A DNA stretch of 64,000 nt from Brachypterus glaber (lineage: Eukaryota > Arthropoda > Insecta > Coleoptera > Kateretidae). Both the position numbers and the translations under genes were made by a program. This document shows, piece after piece, positions 12,803 through 25,100 of the stretch (the stretch's first letter is position 1; each line of letters starts with the position of its first letter). Below the pieces are notes generated by a model. The model was not told the DNA's origin. It searched no databases and saw only the letters and a list, made by a program, of their open reading frames with translations. The stretch lies in contig OY294049.1 of assembly GCA_958510825.1 (NCBI GenBank), forward strand, positions 22,582,945 through 22,646,944, read 5' to 3'.

Positions 12803-13436
12803 ATATTTTACAGAACTTCTTTGGTAATACCCTAGACCTAGAAGGCTCTTGTTCCTTCCCTAAAACTCCGCCCTCCCTCCAAGTTCCGTACGGAAAACGG
12901 AAAGTAGCGTTACTTTATATATTTTTTGTATATATTTTAAAAGTTTATGTTTGAGTTATTGTTAAAAAAAAATATGTAAACAAATATTTTGAATTAAAAA
13001 TTAATAATTAAATACCAGAAATTACCCTAAAAATTATTGCTTCTGTACCTTATATCTTGTACCTTTTCAATTTGCTTTTCTTTTTGGAAAAGTGTTTGAA
13101 AAAAGAATAGTTTTATCCTTATCCCACTGCGATATTTGCCAAAAACAATCCTAGCTGGGAACTTTATGGATAAGGAGTTTATGGTACAAATTTGAAGTCT
13201 CTAGCTCAAAGTGTTTTCGAGTTATCATGGACAAATAATTCCCAGAGAGACAGAAAAAAAAACAGATTTTCACATATTCAGCGTCGAGAAAAGTGAAAAA
13301 AGTATAGTTGCTCGTATAGTTGTAAAAATACCTCGAAAAAGATCGTTTTTTACAAACGGTTTTTTTACAGCTATCAAAAAAAGTTATAAAAAAATTATCA
13401 TTTTTTACTTACAGGTCTTTTCTAGGGGAAAGTATA
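12803..13436. other. Spacer between the NEPRO-like gene and a dispersed repeat
   Basis: AT-rich, without recognisable coding sequence. The part after about 13100 resembles the AT-rich dispersed repeat family that follows. Confidence 0.5.
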
Positions 13437-13918
13437 ACAAGCCGTCGGATATGTAATGCTACGCATTCCATTCTATACTATTCACAGTAAATGGTATATT
13501 GCGTTTTCCCAAATATGTACTTAAAAAAAAAGAATTTTCGAAAAAAATATTTATTTTTTTTAAAAGATCTTTTTTTGAAAAGCGAAAAAAATTTTTTCAA
13601 AATTTTTTTTTGTTAATTTTGATTTTTTTTCAGTTTTTTTTGAAAGTTTCTTTTGAAAAAAAAATTGAAAAATATTCAATTTTTACTTTTATATTTTAGA
13701 ATTCTAAAATTAAAAGTATTGAAATACACATTTTTTTTCAATTTTTTTTTTAACTTTATTTTTGCGAAAATCGAAAAAAATTGAAAATGAAGTTTTCTTA
13801 TTCATGAAACACATTTGTATCCAAAAAATTTTTGTCTAGGACGTTTTTTTGGCGATTTTGGGAAATAACCTACCGTATAATACTATTCTAGCGCTACACG
13901 CTGTGAATAGTATAATAA
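13437..13918. repeat. Dispersed AT-rich repeat (family R), copy 1
   Basis: The left part contains GCATTCCATT then TATACTATTCACAGTAAATG. The right end reads GCTGTGAATAGTATAATA. The two ends form an inverted repeat around TATACTATTCACAG. Homologous copies lie at 23156-24272, 32786-33445, 34346-35005 and 41684-42143, and a right-end fragment at about 39530-39562. The interior is A and T runs with no coding potential, so it is probably a non-autonomous element. Confidence 0.7.
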
Positions 13919-14059
13919 TCAAGGCTTCCATCAACTACGTTAAATGGTTAGGTAGCCCAGGCAGCTAATAACTTAGGTCTAAATAAATAATCTAAGGTTA
14001 AGTTCCTGATTTTTACCGGAAATGTTTTATTTAGAAATAGCAGTATTAAAGTAGCCAAA

Positions 14060-14685
14060 ATGTCTGAAAAAGTAAGTTTACTAATATTTAAGATATGTTT
14101 ATAATTGCCTTTATACAATTGCAGAAGTCGAAACATCATAAAGAGTGGAGTAAATTCGCAAAAGTCTACAATCCTATTAAAATAGGCTCTATTGATGGCA
14201 CAGATACAGAACCACACGACAGAGCCATTGTTAGAGCAATAAACTCGGAATATGTACCAAACAGACATGTAAAAGGCAAACCTGAGTGCACTATTTTTGT
14301 CAGTCGTTTAAGCCATAAAACTACAAAAGAATCAATACAATCAGTTTTTTCTGACTTCGGTAGAATACGTAGATTTAGATTAGTAAAAGATATAGTTACT
14401 GGAATACCTAAAGGATATGGTTTTATTGAATACGAGACTGAACATGAAGCAGAAGAAGCATACAAGCATGCAAATAAAATGAATTTAGATGGAAATGTAA
14501 TTTTTGTTGATTTCGAGTGTGAAAGGTTGTTAAAGGGGTGGAGACCTAGAAGGCTAGGTGGTGGTTTTGGAGGAAGAAAGGAATCTGGACAGTTACGGTT
14601 TGGGGGACGGGACAGGCCTTTTAAGAAACCTATAGGTTTAGAAGTAAAGGACCAAGAAAGAGGGAAATATAATCAAAGATATTGA
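14060..14685 (+). CDS. SNRNP35: U11/U12 small nuclear ribonucleoprotein 35 kDa protein, 190 aa
   Basis: Exon 1 is 14060-14071 (ATG TCT GAA AAA). The intron runs from GTAAGT at 14072 to TTGCAG at 14124. Exon 2 is 14125-14685, and the join is in frame. The ATG at 14095 is intronic. The protein belongs to the U11/U12 di-snRNP of the minor spliceosome, which recognises U12-type introns. Signatures are an N-terminal block with GSIDGTD and PHDRAIVRA, an RRM at about residues 60-137 (RNP2 TIFVSRL, RNP1 KGYGFIEY), and directly after it the family-specific block with LKGWRPRRLGGGFGG and ESGQLRFGGRDRPF. The human protein is 246 residues, so the C-terminal tail is shorter here. A poly(A) signal, AATAAA, starts four bases after the stop (14689-14694). 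Confidence 0.95.
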
Positions 14686-14739
14686 CATAATAAAAAGTAT
14701 AACACTTTGCTCTTTAATAATTATTAGCCAGCCTTTGTT

Positions 14740-15760
14740 TTAATCAAGTTTTTTTTAACAATCAAAAATTTTGTGGGGTCGGTTTTTCTGTTTTTGATGA
14801 AAACCGTCAGGGACAAAGCTTTTTTTTTTAGTTATCAAATATTTAGCAAAGGTGTTTTCTGTTTTTGGTAAAAACCGTCAGAGATAAAGATTTTTTTTTA
14901 GGTGAGGACCTTTTTTTCTAGTTATCAAAAATTTGGGAGGGTTTATGATTTTTTTTGCCAGGTGCACCAAGTTTAACACTTGCTTCAGGTCGCCAAAAAT
15001 GCAAAGGCCGGCCCTGATAATTATGTTAACTAATTTTCACTCCATCTTCTACTGAGTGCTGCCTCAGTAACTTTTTTAATGAAAACCGGAGTAAAGCAAG
15101 CAACAAGTGCTGCTCTTTAAAGAGTCTTTGTTGTATATCTTACAATATTATTTCAACCAACCAACCAACCAATTGGTTGTATGATTTTTTTTATTCTTTT
15201 TGTTTTCTATTTCTCAATCTATTATTACTATTTTTACTTTTATATTTTAGAATTCTAAAATTAAAAGTATTGAAATACACATTTTTTTTTCAATTTTTTT
15301 TTCGATTTTTTCACATTTCTCGACGTTTTCGAAATTTTTAAGACTTGAGACCATGTTAAAAAAATGTCTGTCTGTCTTTCGGTCTGTGAACACGATAACT
15401 CGGGAAAGACAAATCGTAGCGATTTGAAATTTGGAGGGTATATTTGCGTAGTGAATATCTCGGCGGGGATTGAAATTGGGGTATGTGGGTAGGGGAGAAG
15501 GGGGCCAAAAGGGCCAAAAAAGTTAATTTTTGGTATTTTTTTTAAATTTTTTATCCTTCAATTATAATTTTGGCATGTATAGAAAGGTAATAAAATTTAC
15601 CATAAAAAAGGTAAAAACCATTTTTTTCGTAGCACCAAGACTTCTGGAGATATTAGCAAAATAAGAAAATACACGCCACTGTGAAGTCTTTTTATTATTT
15701 TGCAAATTTTAATAATGATTTATGTTCATTTCAAGCAAAAAAATGGTCGGTCACCAGTTA
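14740..15760. repeat. AT-rich DNA with fragments of dispersed repeats
   Basis: It contains repeated blocks with AAAACCGTCAGGGACAAAG and T runs, related to sequence at 31925-32030 and 51880-51990. A stretch at 15239-15300 is almost identical to 13683-13745. No coding sequence was recognised. Confidence 0.6.
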
Positions 15761-15847
15761 CGATGCGCAGTACTGCTTAGACAAACTTGTGTTCTGGGAC
15801 AAACGTAAGTATGTGCAGAAGAGTTTAATAATATACTGAATGCTTAA

Positions 15848-16515
15848 AAGTGTTCTGGCAAGAATATACAAATATGACATGCGCAGTAAGGATTGGTGGA
15901 ACATATTTATGCCCAAAAGTGTTTGATAATACATACGAATACGCAAAAGTGTTCTGGCAAAGATATATAAATATATCATGCGCAGTAAAGATTGGTGGAA
16001 CATACTTATGCGCAAACGTGTTTAATAATACATAAGAATACGCAAAAGCGTTTTGCCAAAGATATACAAATATATCATGCGCAGAAGGGATTGGTAAAAC
16101 ATATCTATGCGCAAAAGTGTTTAATAATACATACGAATACGCAAAAGTGTTCTGGCAAAGATATACAAATATATCATGCAAAGATATACAAATATATCAT
16201 GCGCAGTAGGGATTGGTGAAACATATTTATGCGCAAAAGTGTTTAGGGCCACTTGCACCAACGATGGTTTAACTTTAATCTTGGATTAAATGGACGGTCA
16301 ACCAATCGGAACGCAGCATTTTTAACTTAAACTCGGTTTAGTCGAGATAATCCCAGATCAAAAGTTAGTGCAAGTGGCCCTTAATAATACATACGAATAT
16401 TCAGATATGTTCTGGCAAAGATATACAAATATATCATGCGCAGTAAAGATTGGTGAAACATATTATGCGCAAACGTGTTTAATAATACATACGAATGCAC
16501 AGAAGTGTTCTGGAG
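15848..16515. repeat. 99 bp minisatellite, about six units
   Basis: Units contain GTGTTCTGGCAAAGATATAC, ATCATGCGCAGTAAAGATTG, ATTTATGCGCAAAAGTGTTT and AATAATACATACGAATACGC. Corresponding motifs lie at 15951, 16050 and 16149, a 99-base period. The array is interrupted by a 135 bp MITE at 16246-16380. Unit divergence is moderate. Confidence 0.85.
16246..16380. mobile_element. 135 bp MITE with TTA target duplication, copy 1
   Basis: Terminal inverted repeats GGGCCACTTGCACCAAC and a near match to its complement, ending GTGCAAGTGGCCC. TTA lies on both sides (16243-16245 and 16381-16383). Inverted repeats starting GGG and a three-base TTA target suit the PIF/Harbinger superfamily. It is inserted in the 99 bp minisatellite. 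Confidence 0.85.
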
Positions 16516-16932
16516 TTGCTAGAGGTGAGGAAAGGCAAAGGAAGTGTGACAAAAAGTGTGTAGTCCATTTCCACTATTCTGTTCGTCTAAAATATAAAAG
16601 TTTTCAAACGCTTTTGCGTTTCAGATATTTATAATTGGTCTGAGAAATACTAAACTATATTTTTTTAATTAACTTTTTTCCCCATGGGAAAGTATTTTAT
16701 CAGTTGTTTTAGCAGTATTTTTTATTTGTTTTACAGAGGTATCAATATAAACAATGTATTCCTACAAAACTTTATTTTATAGAGAAATCAACAGGAAAAA
16801 AATAAAAGGAATATAATTACTTTTGACCAACCAAACTAATTTTTCAATATTATAAAATATTTCAATAAATTACATTTCTTTAAAAATAAAAAAAAAAACT
16901 TTTACAAGACCATTTTGATCAATTAATTATAA

Positions 16933-19900
16933 TTAAGAAATGATTTCTTCTTCTGCAGTTAAAGTTTCAGGGGCTTTTTCAGAATTGGCGACTTCACTTG
17001 AATTTTCCTTCTCAGTTTCCTTAGAGTTATCTGAGTCCTCTATTGCCTCTTTAAATTCTAATGGCTCAGTTTCATTTAGCTTATCCATGAACGCCTGCCT
17101 AGACTCTGAAAATAAAAAAAAAGTTTTGTAAAAAAAATTAAAATACTGATCCTATACAAAATTTTTGACGTAAATACGTAGTACAGTGAAAAAAGGGGTA
17201 AACCTCGAAATGAAAGATAACAAGCTATAAACTTGTATAAATCTTTGTTTTGACATTCCATAAGTTAGCTCAAAAGTCTCATAGAATTTCGTGTCCGCGT
17301 CGCAAGATATTCAAGGTCAAAGGTCGCAAAAACCGTTTTTTTTTTTTTTAATTATCTTGTTGACATTTTAAGTTATTAGCAAAGCTGTAGAGCATAAAAT
17401 TCTCTACAAATTGGTATAAGGCAAAACTTTATACAATTGACCGTTCTCGAGATAGAGCGCTTATCCGTATATTTGATAACGCTAGGTCAACTGCGGAATT
17501 CAATACATACATGGTTTATAAAGTTAATTATTTACTAAAAATATATTTATTATAGTTATTAACTGTAATATGCATTTGATTCCACAGTTGACCTAGCGTT
17601 ATCAATACTGTGCGGTCCAAAAGTCAACCACCCACCCCCCTTAACTTCTGAACCAGTCGAGATATCGACTTTAAATTTGAAACACTTAAATACAGGGTTC
17701 CCACCAAAAATTGACATTCAAATTCCAGGTATTTTCCAGGTTTTCCAGGTAAAAATTATTAATATTCCAGGTATAGTAAAATAGTTTTAGTATATAATAA
17801 TTTTAATTTTTAAACAAAAAAAAAAAAAATAAAAAAAACTGCCACCCACTATATGTAAACACAAAAAGAACACCAATTAAGCACTTGGAAGTAGCTGAAA
17901 CCGCAACACTAAGAGCTATCACAAAAATGAGACATCCACGAAATAGCTTATTCAACCCCAGTAACTTGTGTATGAGACCACTAAAGTACCCAGAATCACC
18001 ACAAGACTTAAGAACTTGACACAAAAATTCAGCAACAATGAACACAATATTGAGATGATGGAACCACTGTGCATCTCTAGAAACAGGGAAGAACAGAAAA
18101 CCAAATTTCCACTTAAAACAATTTGGGAAACTCTGTACGAAATGATAGACTGATTTTTTTTTTCTACACATACATTTATATATATATATATATTTATTTA
18201 TTTTTTTTTATTCAAAAGTTTTCAAACATACACATGTTATCAAAAAAATACAAGTACAAATAACTTTGTAAATTCTACTGGCAGAAGGACCTCGGTCAAG
18301 AGCCTAATAAACTTTTATTATTATTAAAAAAAAAAATCGGGTAATTGATTTTCATACCTCCTATGCTACGCATTGTTAATATTGTGAAAAAAAAGTTTTG
18401 TGAAAATTTTTTTTTCTTTTTTCAATAATTAACATTTTTTTCCGGATAAAAAAATTGATTTATAAAACTTTAAATGGATAAATACAACTTATTATGTTTA
18501 ACGCAGCAGCCGAAAATCTTAATATTCATATTTTCCAGTTTAATGGATCATATTATTTTGTAAAATCTATTAACAAAAATCCAACATTAGCACCACAGGC
18601 GAAAATTTTTGAAAAGCTAACAGGCATAGTAAAAAAATCATTTTAATTTTTTTAATTTGAGCCCCCCTCCGGGTGCGCCACTGTAATCTCAAATCAAGCG
18701 ACAAGTCCTGAAAAGGCAATTTTTTACCTTTTTTTAAGAACATTTTACAGAGGATACTTTGTAGTTTTCAGAAACAATTTTCTGCACGGTCATTAGTTCC
18801 CGAGTTATTATCAAATTTAAAAGTGTCATTTTTGCTTTTAACGCCGATAACACAGCATAAAATAATCGTACAGAGCTTTTTTAGTGCTCAAATTAAAGAA
18901 TAAGAATCAAGCTAAAAGAACTTTAAGACAAAATCACAAAGAAAAAATATTGAAGACCTTGGACTTTTTGAAAGGCAAGCAAAAATTTGGAAATTTGTTT
19001 TCAAGCTGATTTTTTTATGATTACTCAAAAACGGCCAATGATAAAAATTATTTAATATTTTTCAGGATCTTTAAACTAGAGACTTGAAGCTCTAATTTGA
19101 TTTTTTTATCATTACCTACTCTACGACTATTTTTCGCTAAGTTTTAAAAATCACCTAAAAATTTAGGATCTTTTTTCATATCCTTTAATTTTTGTGCCTA
19201 GTGTTTTATTTTTTCTTGAACAAATTATATTTTCGTATGTTAAACTCCAGGTGCTATTACAAAATTCCAGGTAAAAAACCGCTTTTTAAAGTAAAAACTG
19301 TTAAATTCCAGGTATTCCAGGTGGGGATCTAAATTCCATGCGTTTTCTAGGTTTTCAAGGTTTTCCAGGGTTGGTGGGAACCCTGAAATAGGACAACTTA
19401 AACTATCTTTTGGCATATATTCGATATTTGTAGTTTTTAAAATGTAGTCAGGGGGCAAAGGGAGGTATTTTTTTTAAAGGAAAGGGGTCGTGTGATACAT
19501 CATTTTAAAGCAAATAAAATTTTCTATTTGACCATATACTTTTTAATTTTTCAATTTTTTTTCACTAAAAAATACGATTTTTAAGGATTTTTGTTGTAAA
19601 ATTTTATTTATATCATATAAAACTATTTCAATAATATATTTGACGTATATGTATATAAAGTATATGTATAATAAATAGGATGGTCGATTTTTAACTTTTT
19701 TATTTAATTTCAAAAGGCCTGTAGTGGGAAAAGTTGCGTATTGATCTATGATGGTAAATAAATATTATATTTTTAATTTATTATTGTATTATTGTTTGAT
19801 TAAAATTTTGATTCATTTATTAATATATTTAGACCCCTGTCACACCTCAAAATCTCGCCAAATTTTCTTTTTGCTAGTAGTAAAGCAGCTTATTTTACAC

Positions 19901-22136
19901 AAAACAATAATAATTGGCACAAAATTACCCAGAACTCACCACGAGGAGGTGTCTGCCATTGATTTCCACCCCTGCCTACCCATCAACCCCCCATGTGGGC
20001 ATAGAATAGATTAGAATAGAACTTTATTTACGGTAATTCCAATTTAAATATAAATAGATATCACAAAATAAAAATAAATATACATATACTAAAATATATT
20101 ACTTTATTACTTAATCAGGTCCCTTTTAAAAACATTAAAATTAATAAAAAAATCTAAATCTAATAAATTGGCAATACTGCAAACCCTATCAATGGGAGAG
20201 TTCCTAGCATAATTTGTTCTATGAATACTACAATAGAACGTTCTAGAATTTATAGTGGAAGATGGAACTAAGAACGTTACCAAATAAAGAACCATTAAAC
20301 AACTTTTCCCAACACGGGTGACTTAGATTCATGATTTTGATTTTTTTATTTTTAGACGCCTGGCGGCACAGCTCTTTAAGAAATTATAGAATTATATATT
20401 TAAAGTCGTGACACCAAATACCGATAATTGATATTAAAAGAGGGTGGTATAGGTATTATAAAACCACTCTCATTTAAATTGGATCTGATCATAGTCAAAA
20501 ACAAATTGGAAAAGATCCTTTATAATTGGTATATAATTTAAAAACAGCACTATTTAAATACACAAATGAATGTTTTCAGCAATATCTTTATAATATTATT
20601 ATTATTATATCTTAAAAGTTCATATTTTTTTACGTTTTTTATAAAAAAATCACAAAAATTTTAATATTAAATCCATTATTCATATTTTCGCTTTTTTGTT
20701 GGAAGCGTTTTCAAATCCAGATCCCTCATAAGTTTTAAGCAACCCTGTGACATTCCGCAGTTTTAATTTTTAATTAACAGTTACGTTTGAAAACCACTGC
20801 TTTTTTAAAATATCAAAAGCGTGTTAAAAAAGTCGAAAAAGTACATTGACATTAATAATCGCACAACAAAGTATTTTTTATTTAAATTTTTCTCTTTTCT
20901 TCTTCTTGATCAAATAGGATTTTACTAAATATAGTTTTTTAAAGCTGAGACCAACCTTTAAGATTACTCATTGGCCTTTATTGGTGTTACCACTTTAAAT
21001 CCTATAATTTCTTAAAGAGAACTGTGGTGGAGAGGGTAATATTGAAATAAAAAATAAAATAAAAAAAAAAACGTTTCTAGAACATTACACAACTTTTCCC
21101 ACTACAGGCCATGTAAAATTTAATCCATCGACCCACCCTAATGTATAATTCGCCATATTTATATACAGGGTGTATTTGAAATAGATTCTACATCATAAAA
21201 CATGACAAGAAGTTCCTATAAACATGTCTAAAAATGCGTCGTAAGGGAGCTAAGCCCCATTAAAAGTGGCTAAAAAAATTCGGTTTTTATTAATTAACTC
21301 AGGAACCCTTTGAGATATAGCGCCGAGGTTTTGCATTTGAACTAATCTTAATAAGGTTGATCTTCTTATGTTATTTTCATATGCTTATATTAAACACGGG
21401 TGTGCCAAATGGGGGGGGGGCTTATAAGTTTTTTGTCCCAAACTTTTTTCTGTGCAACTTTTTGTAATTTTACTTTTAGGATATGATTTCTCAGGTCAAA
21501 ATACATAAAAAATGCACTCTTGTTGTAATAATGTAGGATTAACCGTGAAATCTCATGGTTTGAGGAAGAAAAATTAAATACTAAAATGTTAAAAACCAAA
21601 ATTTGTGTAAATATAAATCAAAAACTAAGAAAAAAACCTTATATACAGGTACTTCCAATAATCAACCCTAAGGGAGCTATGGTCTCCTAAAAATGCACCA
21701 TTTTTAAAGGGCCATATAACTAGTAGCTTTAAAAGCGATTTTTTGACCTAAATGTATACAAAACTTTTTTTCTTAGTTTTTGATAAAGAATCATCAATCT
21801 ATTTTCTAATCCTCATACAGATTATTCATAGACAGCTGTTTTGGGCTACTGATTGATGAAATATTAAACTAATATTTTTAAAACTTTGATTAAAATTAAA
21901 AAATTACTGTCCTAATAAAATACGTCATGAATCCCAATTTGACGTTTTAAATTTTAATTTTGTAACAAATCTTTATATCTTTATATTTTTTTTATGGTAT
22001 AACATATTGTAATTTCTACGTTTTTCTGAATTGTAGAGCCCTGAGGAAGAAAATAAATTTTTCGAAACGTTGGCAAGTTATAAAGTTGTATCTAAATAAT
22101 TGTTAAGAACCCTGTAATTAGGTTAGCCTGTTGGGT

Positions 22137-22176
<40 letters not shown>

Positions 22177-25100
22177 AACGTGTTTTTCTGAAGGACAAAG
22201 ACCCACCATATTAAAAGTTATTAACATATCTAAGGTCACCAATAAACTTCTTATAAATATGTATAGTTGGGTACTTACTTGGTGGCGCACATAGCACATT
22301 TATTTCTGCTTCAGTCAAGTCCTTGCAATCTTCTTTAAATTTTTCAACTGCCTCAGCAAAATAGTCCCAAAAATTCATATTTCTTTTGATATCAGTGAAC
22401 AAATTCTAAAACAAGGATTTTTCAAGTAAAATTCTATATGCAATAAGAAAAGAAAAGAAAATACCCTAAATTTATTGTAAACTTCTTCAGCCCGAGTCCT
22501 GACTTTTTCAGCATCTTTCTTAAAATTCTCCAACAATTCCTCCTGCATATTCCATTCTTGAGTATTGCCAACATACTTCCTCAAACGCCTCACCATTTCC
22601 AGAATATGAGAATGCTTCATAAGCATAAGCTGGTTAACATCAAGCAAGTCCATCTCGTTTAAATATTCCAATGCTTTTTTAGGATCCGCGTTATCCAAGC
22701 CTAGACACAACTTAATTTTAGCATCGAGTGTTAGGAGTTCCGTTTCGATTTTTATTCTATCCGCACGGTTTTGTTTGTTTTCGACGATGTTTTTCTTTAT
22801 AATTGCATCTATTTGTTCTTCAGTCATGTTTATCTCAGGAATCAAATCTTCGTCATCTTCTACCGCTCTAGTTTCGCCTAAAATTTCGTCCCTTATCGAG
22901 AGCACACGTTTCGAAATTTCTTCGTCATAGATTGCACGTTCAAATTCGTTGAAGATTTTTACCGGCCATTTTTTATGAAGTATGATGGCGGCAAACTTTT
23001 CCGATTGAAGTTTTACGGGGAAAACTTGGAATTTGTTATCGGCTCTAGGTTCGGCGGGCAAATCTTTGTAATATTTTTCTGTTTGTCTAACATGGTCAGC
23101 CTGCAAAAAAGTATATAGTCAAATTCACAGTTATTCGGAATGACGTCATGACAAAACAAGCCGTGAAGATTTGAAATGCTACGCATTCCATTAGGGAGCG
23201 TTCAAGTATTACGTAACGCAAAATTTGGACACATGTAACGCAGCGTAACATTTTCAAGACCCCCACCACCTACCTATATGTTACGTAACATCTTATAAAA
23301 AGTTAAAAAAAATGAAAGAAAATTTTGCTTTATGGTTTAAACCGGTTTTTAACCGGGTATTGCTTCCGTGTTTTAACCCAAAACCGGTCTGATTTAATTT
23401 CCGAAACCGGTTAACCGAAAACCGGTTATTGGCTATGGATTTCCATCTCTAATTGTTTTTGTTTAGAGGATTTAGTTAACTGTTAACCACGCCGTGTGAA
23501 ATAAAATTTGTAATCCGTCTCTTTAAGCCTAGATCATTGTTAAAAACGTGATCCAATAAACATTTTAAGTTTATAATTTTTTAAGTGTTACGTAACATTT
23601 TTACTGACACCCACCCCCCCTTTGTAACGTGGCGTAACGTTTTCAAGACCCCCCACCCCCCCTAGCGCGTTACGTAATACTTGAACGCTCCCTTATATAC
23701 TATTCACAGTAAATGGTATAAGTCCAAAATGATCAAAATTTGCGTTACGTAATACTTGAACGAATAAAAAAAACTTTTTATTTTCTCTTTGCGAAAAATG
23801 AAAAAATTTTGAATTTTTTTTTTTCCATTTTTAAAAAATGTTTAAACCCCATATCTTTTCTTTGTTTTTGGGGGGATTACTTTCAAATAAAATTGATCCT
23901 TATAATAAAAGTAATTTTTCCTGAAAAAGTTACGTCAATCGGAATTTTCTTTTAACTTTTTTCGATTTTTTGAAAGTTTAACCCCCCCAAAACTTTTTTT
24001 TTTTTGGGAGATTACTTTCAAAAATAGGGACCTTTCCGGGAAGGGGATCCCCTCACAGAACTTATTTTTTACTGAAAATTTCAAGTCCATCAGAATATTC
24101 TTGAGTTATCGTGTCCACAAAAAACGTCCGATGGACAGACCGAAAAAAAAAAAATACATTTTTTTCATGAAATACAATATCCAATAATTTTTTTGTCTTG
24201 GCGATTTTGGAAAATTCGACACTACCGTATAATACTATACTAGCGCAGGCGTTGTGAATAGTATAATATTTACCTAAATAAAACCCATTTTACCATGTAA
24301 AAAAATTTGTAAAAAAAAAGTTTGTGATTTTTGCGATTATGCAATTTTTGTAATTTTAATTTTCAAATGAAGTGAGGCGGACCCTAATTTTATTTTTGTT
24401 TGAGCTGAAATTTGGCACAGAATTTTATTATGGTATTTTTCACGACATTCTGGGGGTACTTTCAAAAAAACACGTTTTTTGAAAATTCCCTAACTTACAT
24501 ATAAAATATTGTTTTTTAAATTTGTCTCAGACACAATACTTCTGTCATTAATATCAAAATTTGCATGTTTCTCTTTTGGACTTTTTTCAGTTGATTTTCG
24601 TTCATCTTTTATATCCTGATTGGGTTCTTCCTCCTGTTCTTTGGAAATATCTTTTTGTTTACTTTGTTTTACTTCTTTTGTTTTTTCAGCATTATCTTTT
24701 TTGGCCTCCAGATTTTTTTCTGGGGACTTTTCAGATTCTTCTTTAGCTTCAGCATCAGCATCACTAAAAAATTATTAGTATTTTTAAATAGGTTGTATAT
24801 CTTTTCTTTTTTATGGGGGGGGTTATATTTTTATTAAGGTTGGTTAATAATTATCCCTAGGGTAGAAAAGGTTTGGACTTTTTGATTTTGATTTCAAGTT
24901 TATTTGAATGATAAAGAAAGAATAATACCTCTTAAGGAAAAGACCTTATCCTTATAATCAAAAGCTTCCTAGAAAACAGATCCATCCAAGTCAAGATAAA
25001 CTCCTCTTTTTCATCTTTTTTTACTCCAGACCAAGGTGTCCCGCGAGGCTCCCCCCTTAGGGACACTAGATCTAGGTCTTAAGTTAGCAAGTCGCCTTGC

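Noticed and set aside
14095..14124. Upstream ATG as start of SNRNP35
   Set aside because: It lies within the intron. The spliced start at 14060 gives a GT-AG intron and a cleaner N-terminus.
15848..16515. Regular repeat that could suggest a CRISPR array
   Set aside because: The 99 bp units are contiguous tandem repeats without unique spacers, and the genome is eukaryotic.
23740..24837. Phenylalanine-rich short frames
   Set aside because: These are T-run translations in family R repeats or antisense of the PWWP gene exon at 24763-24499.
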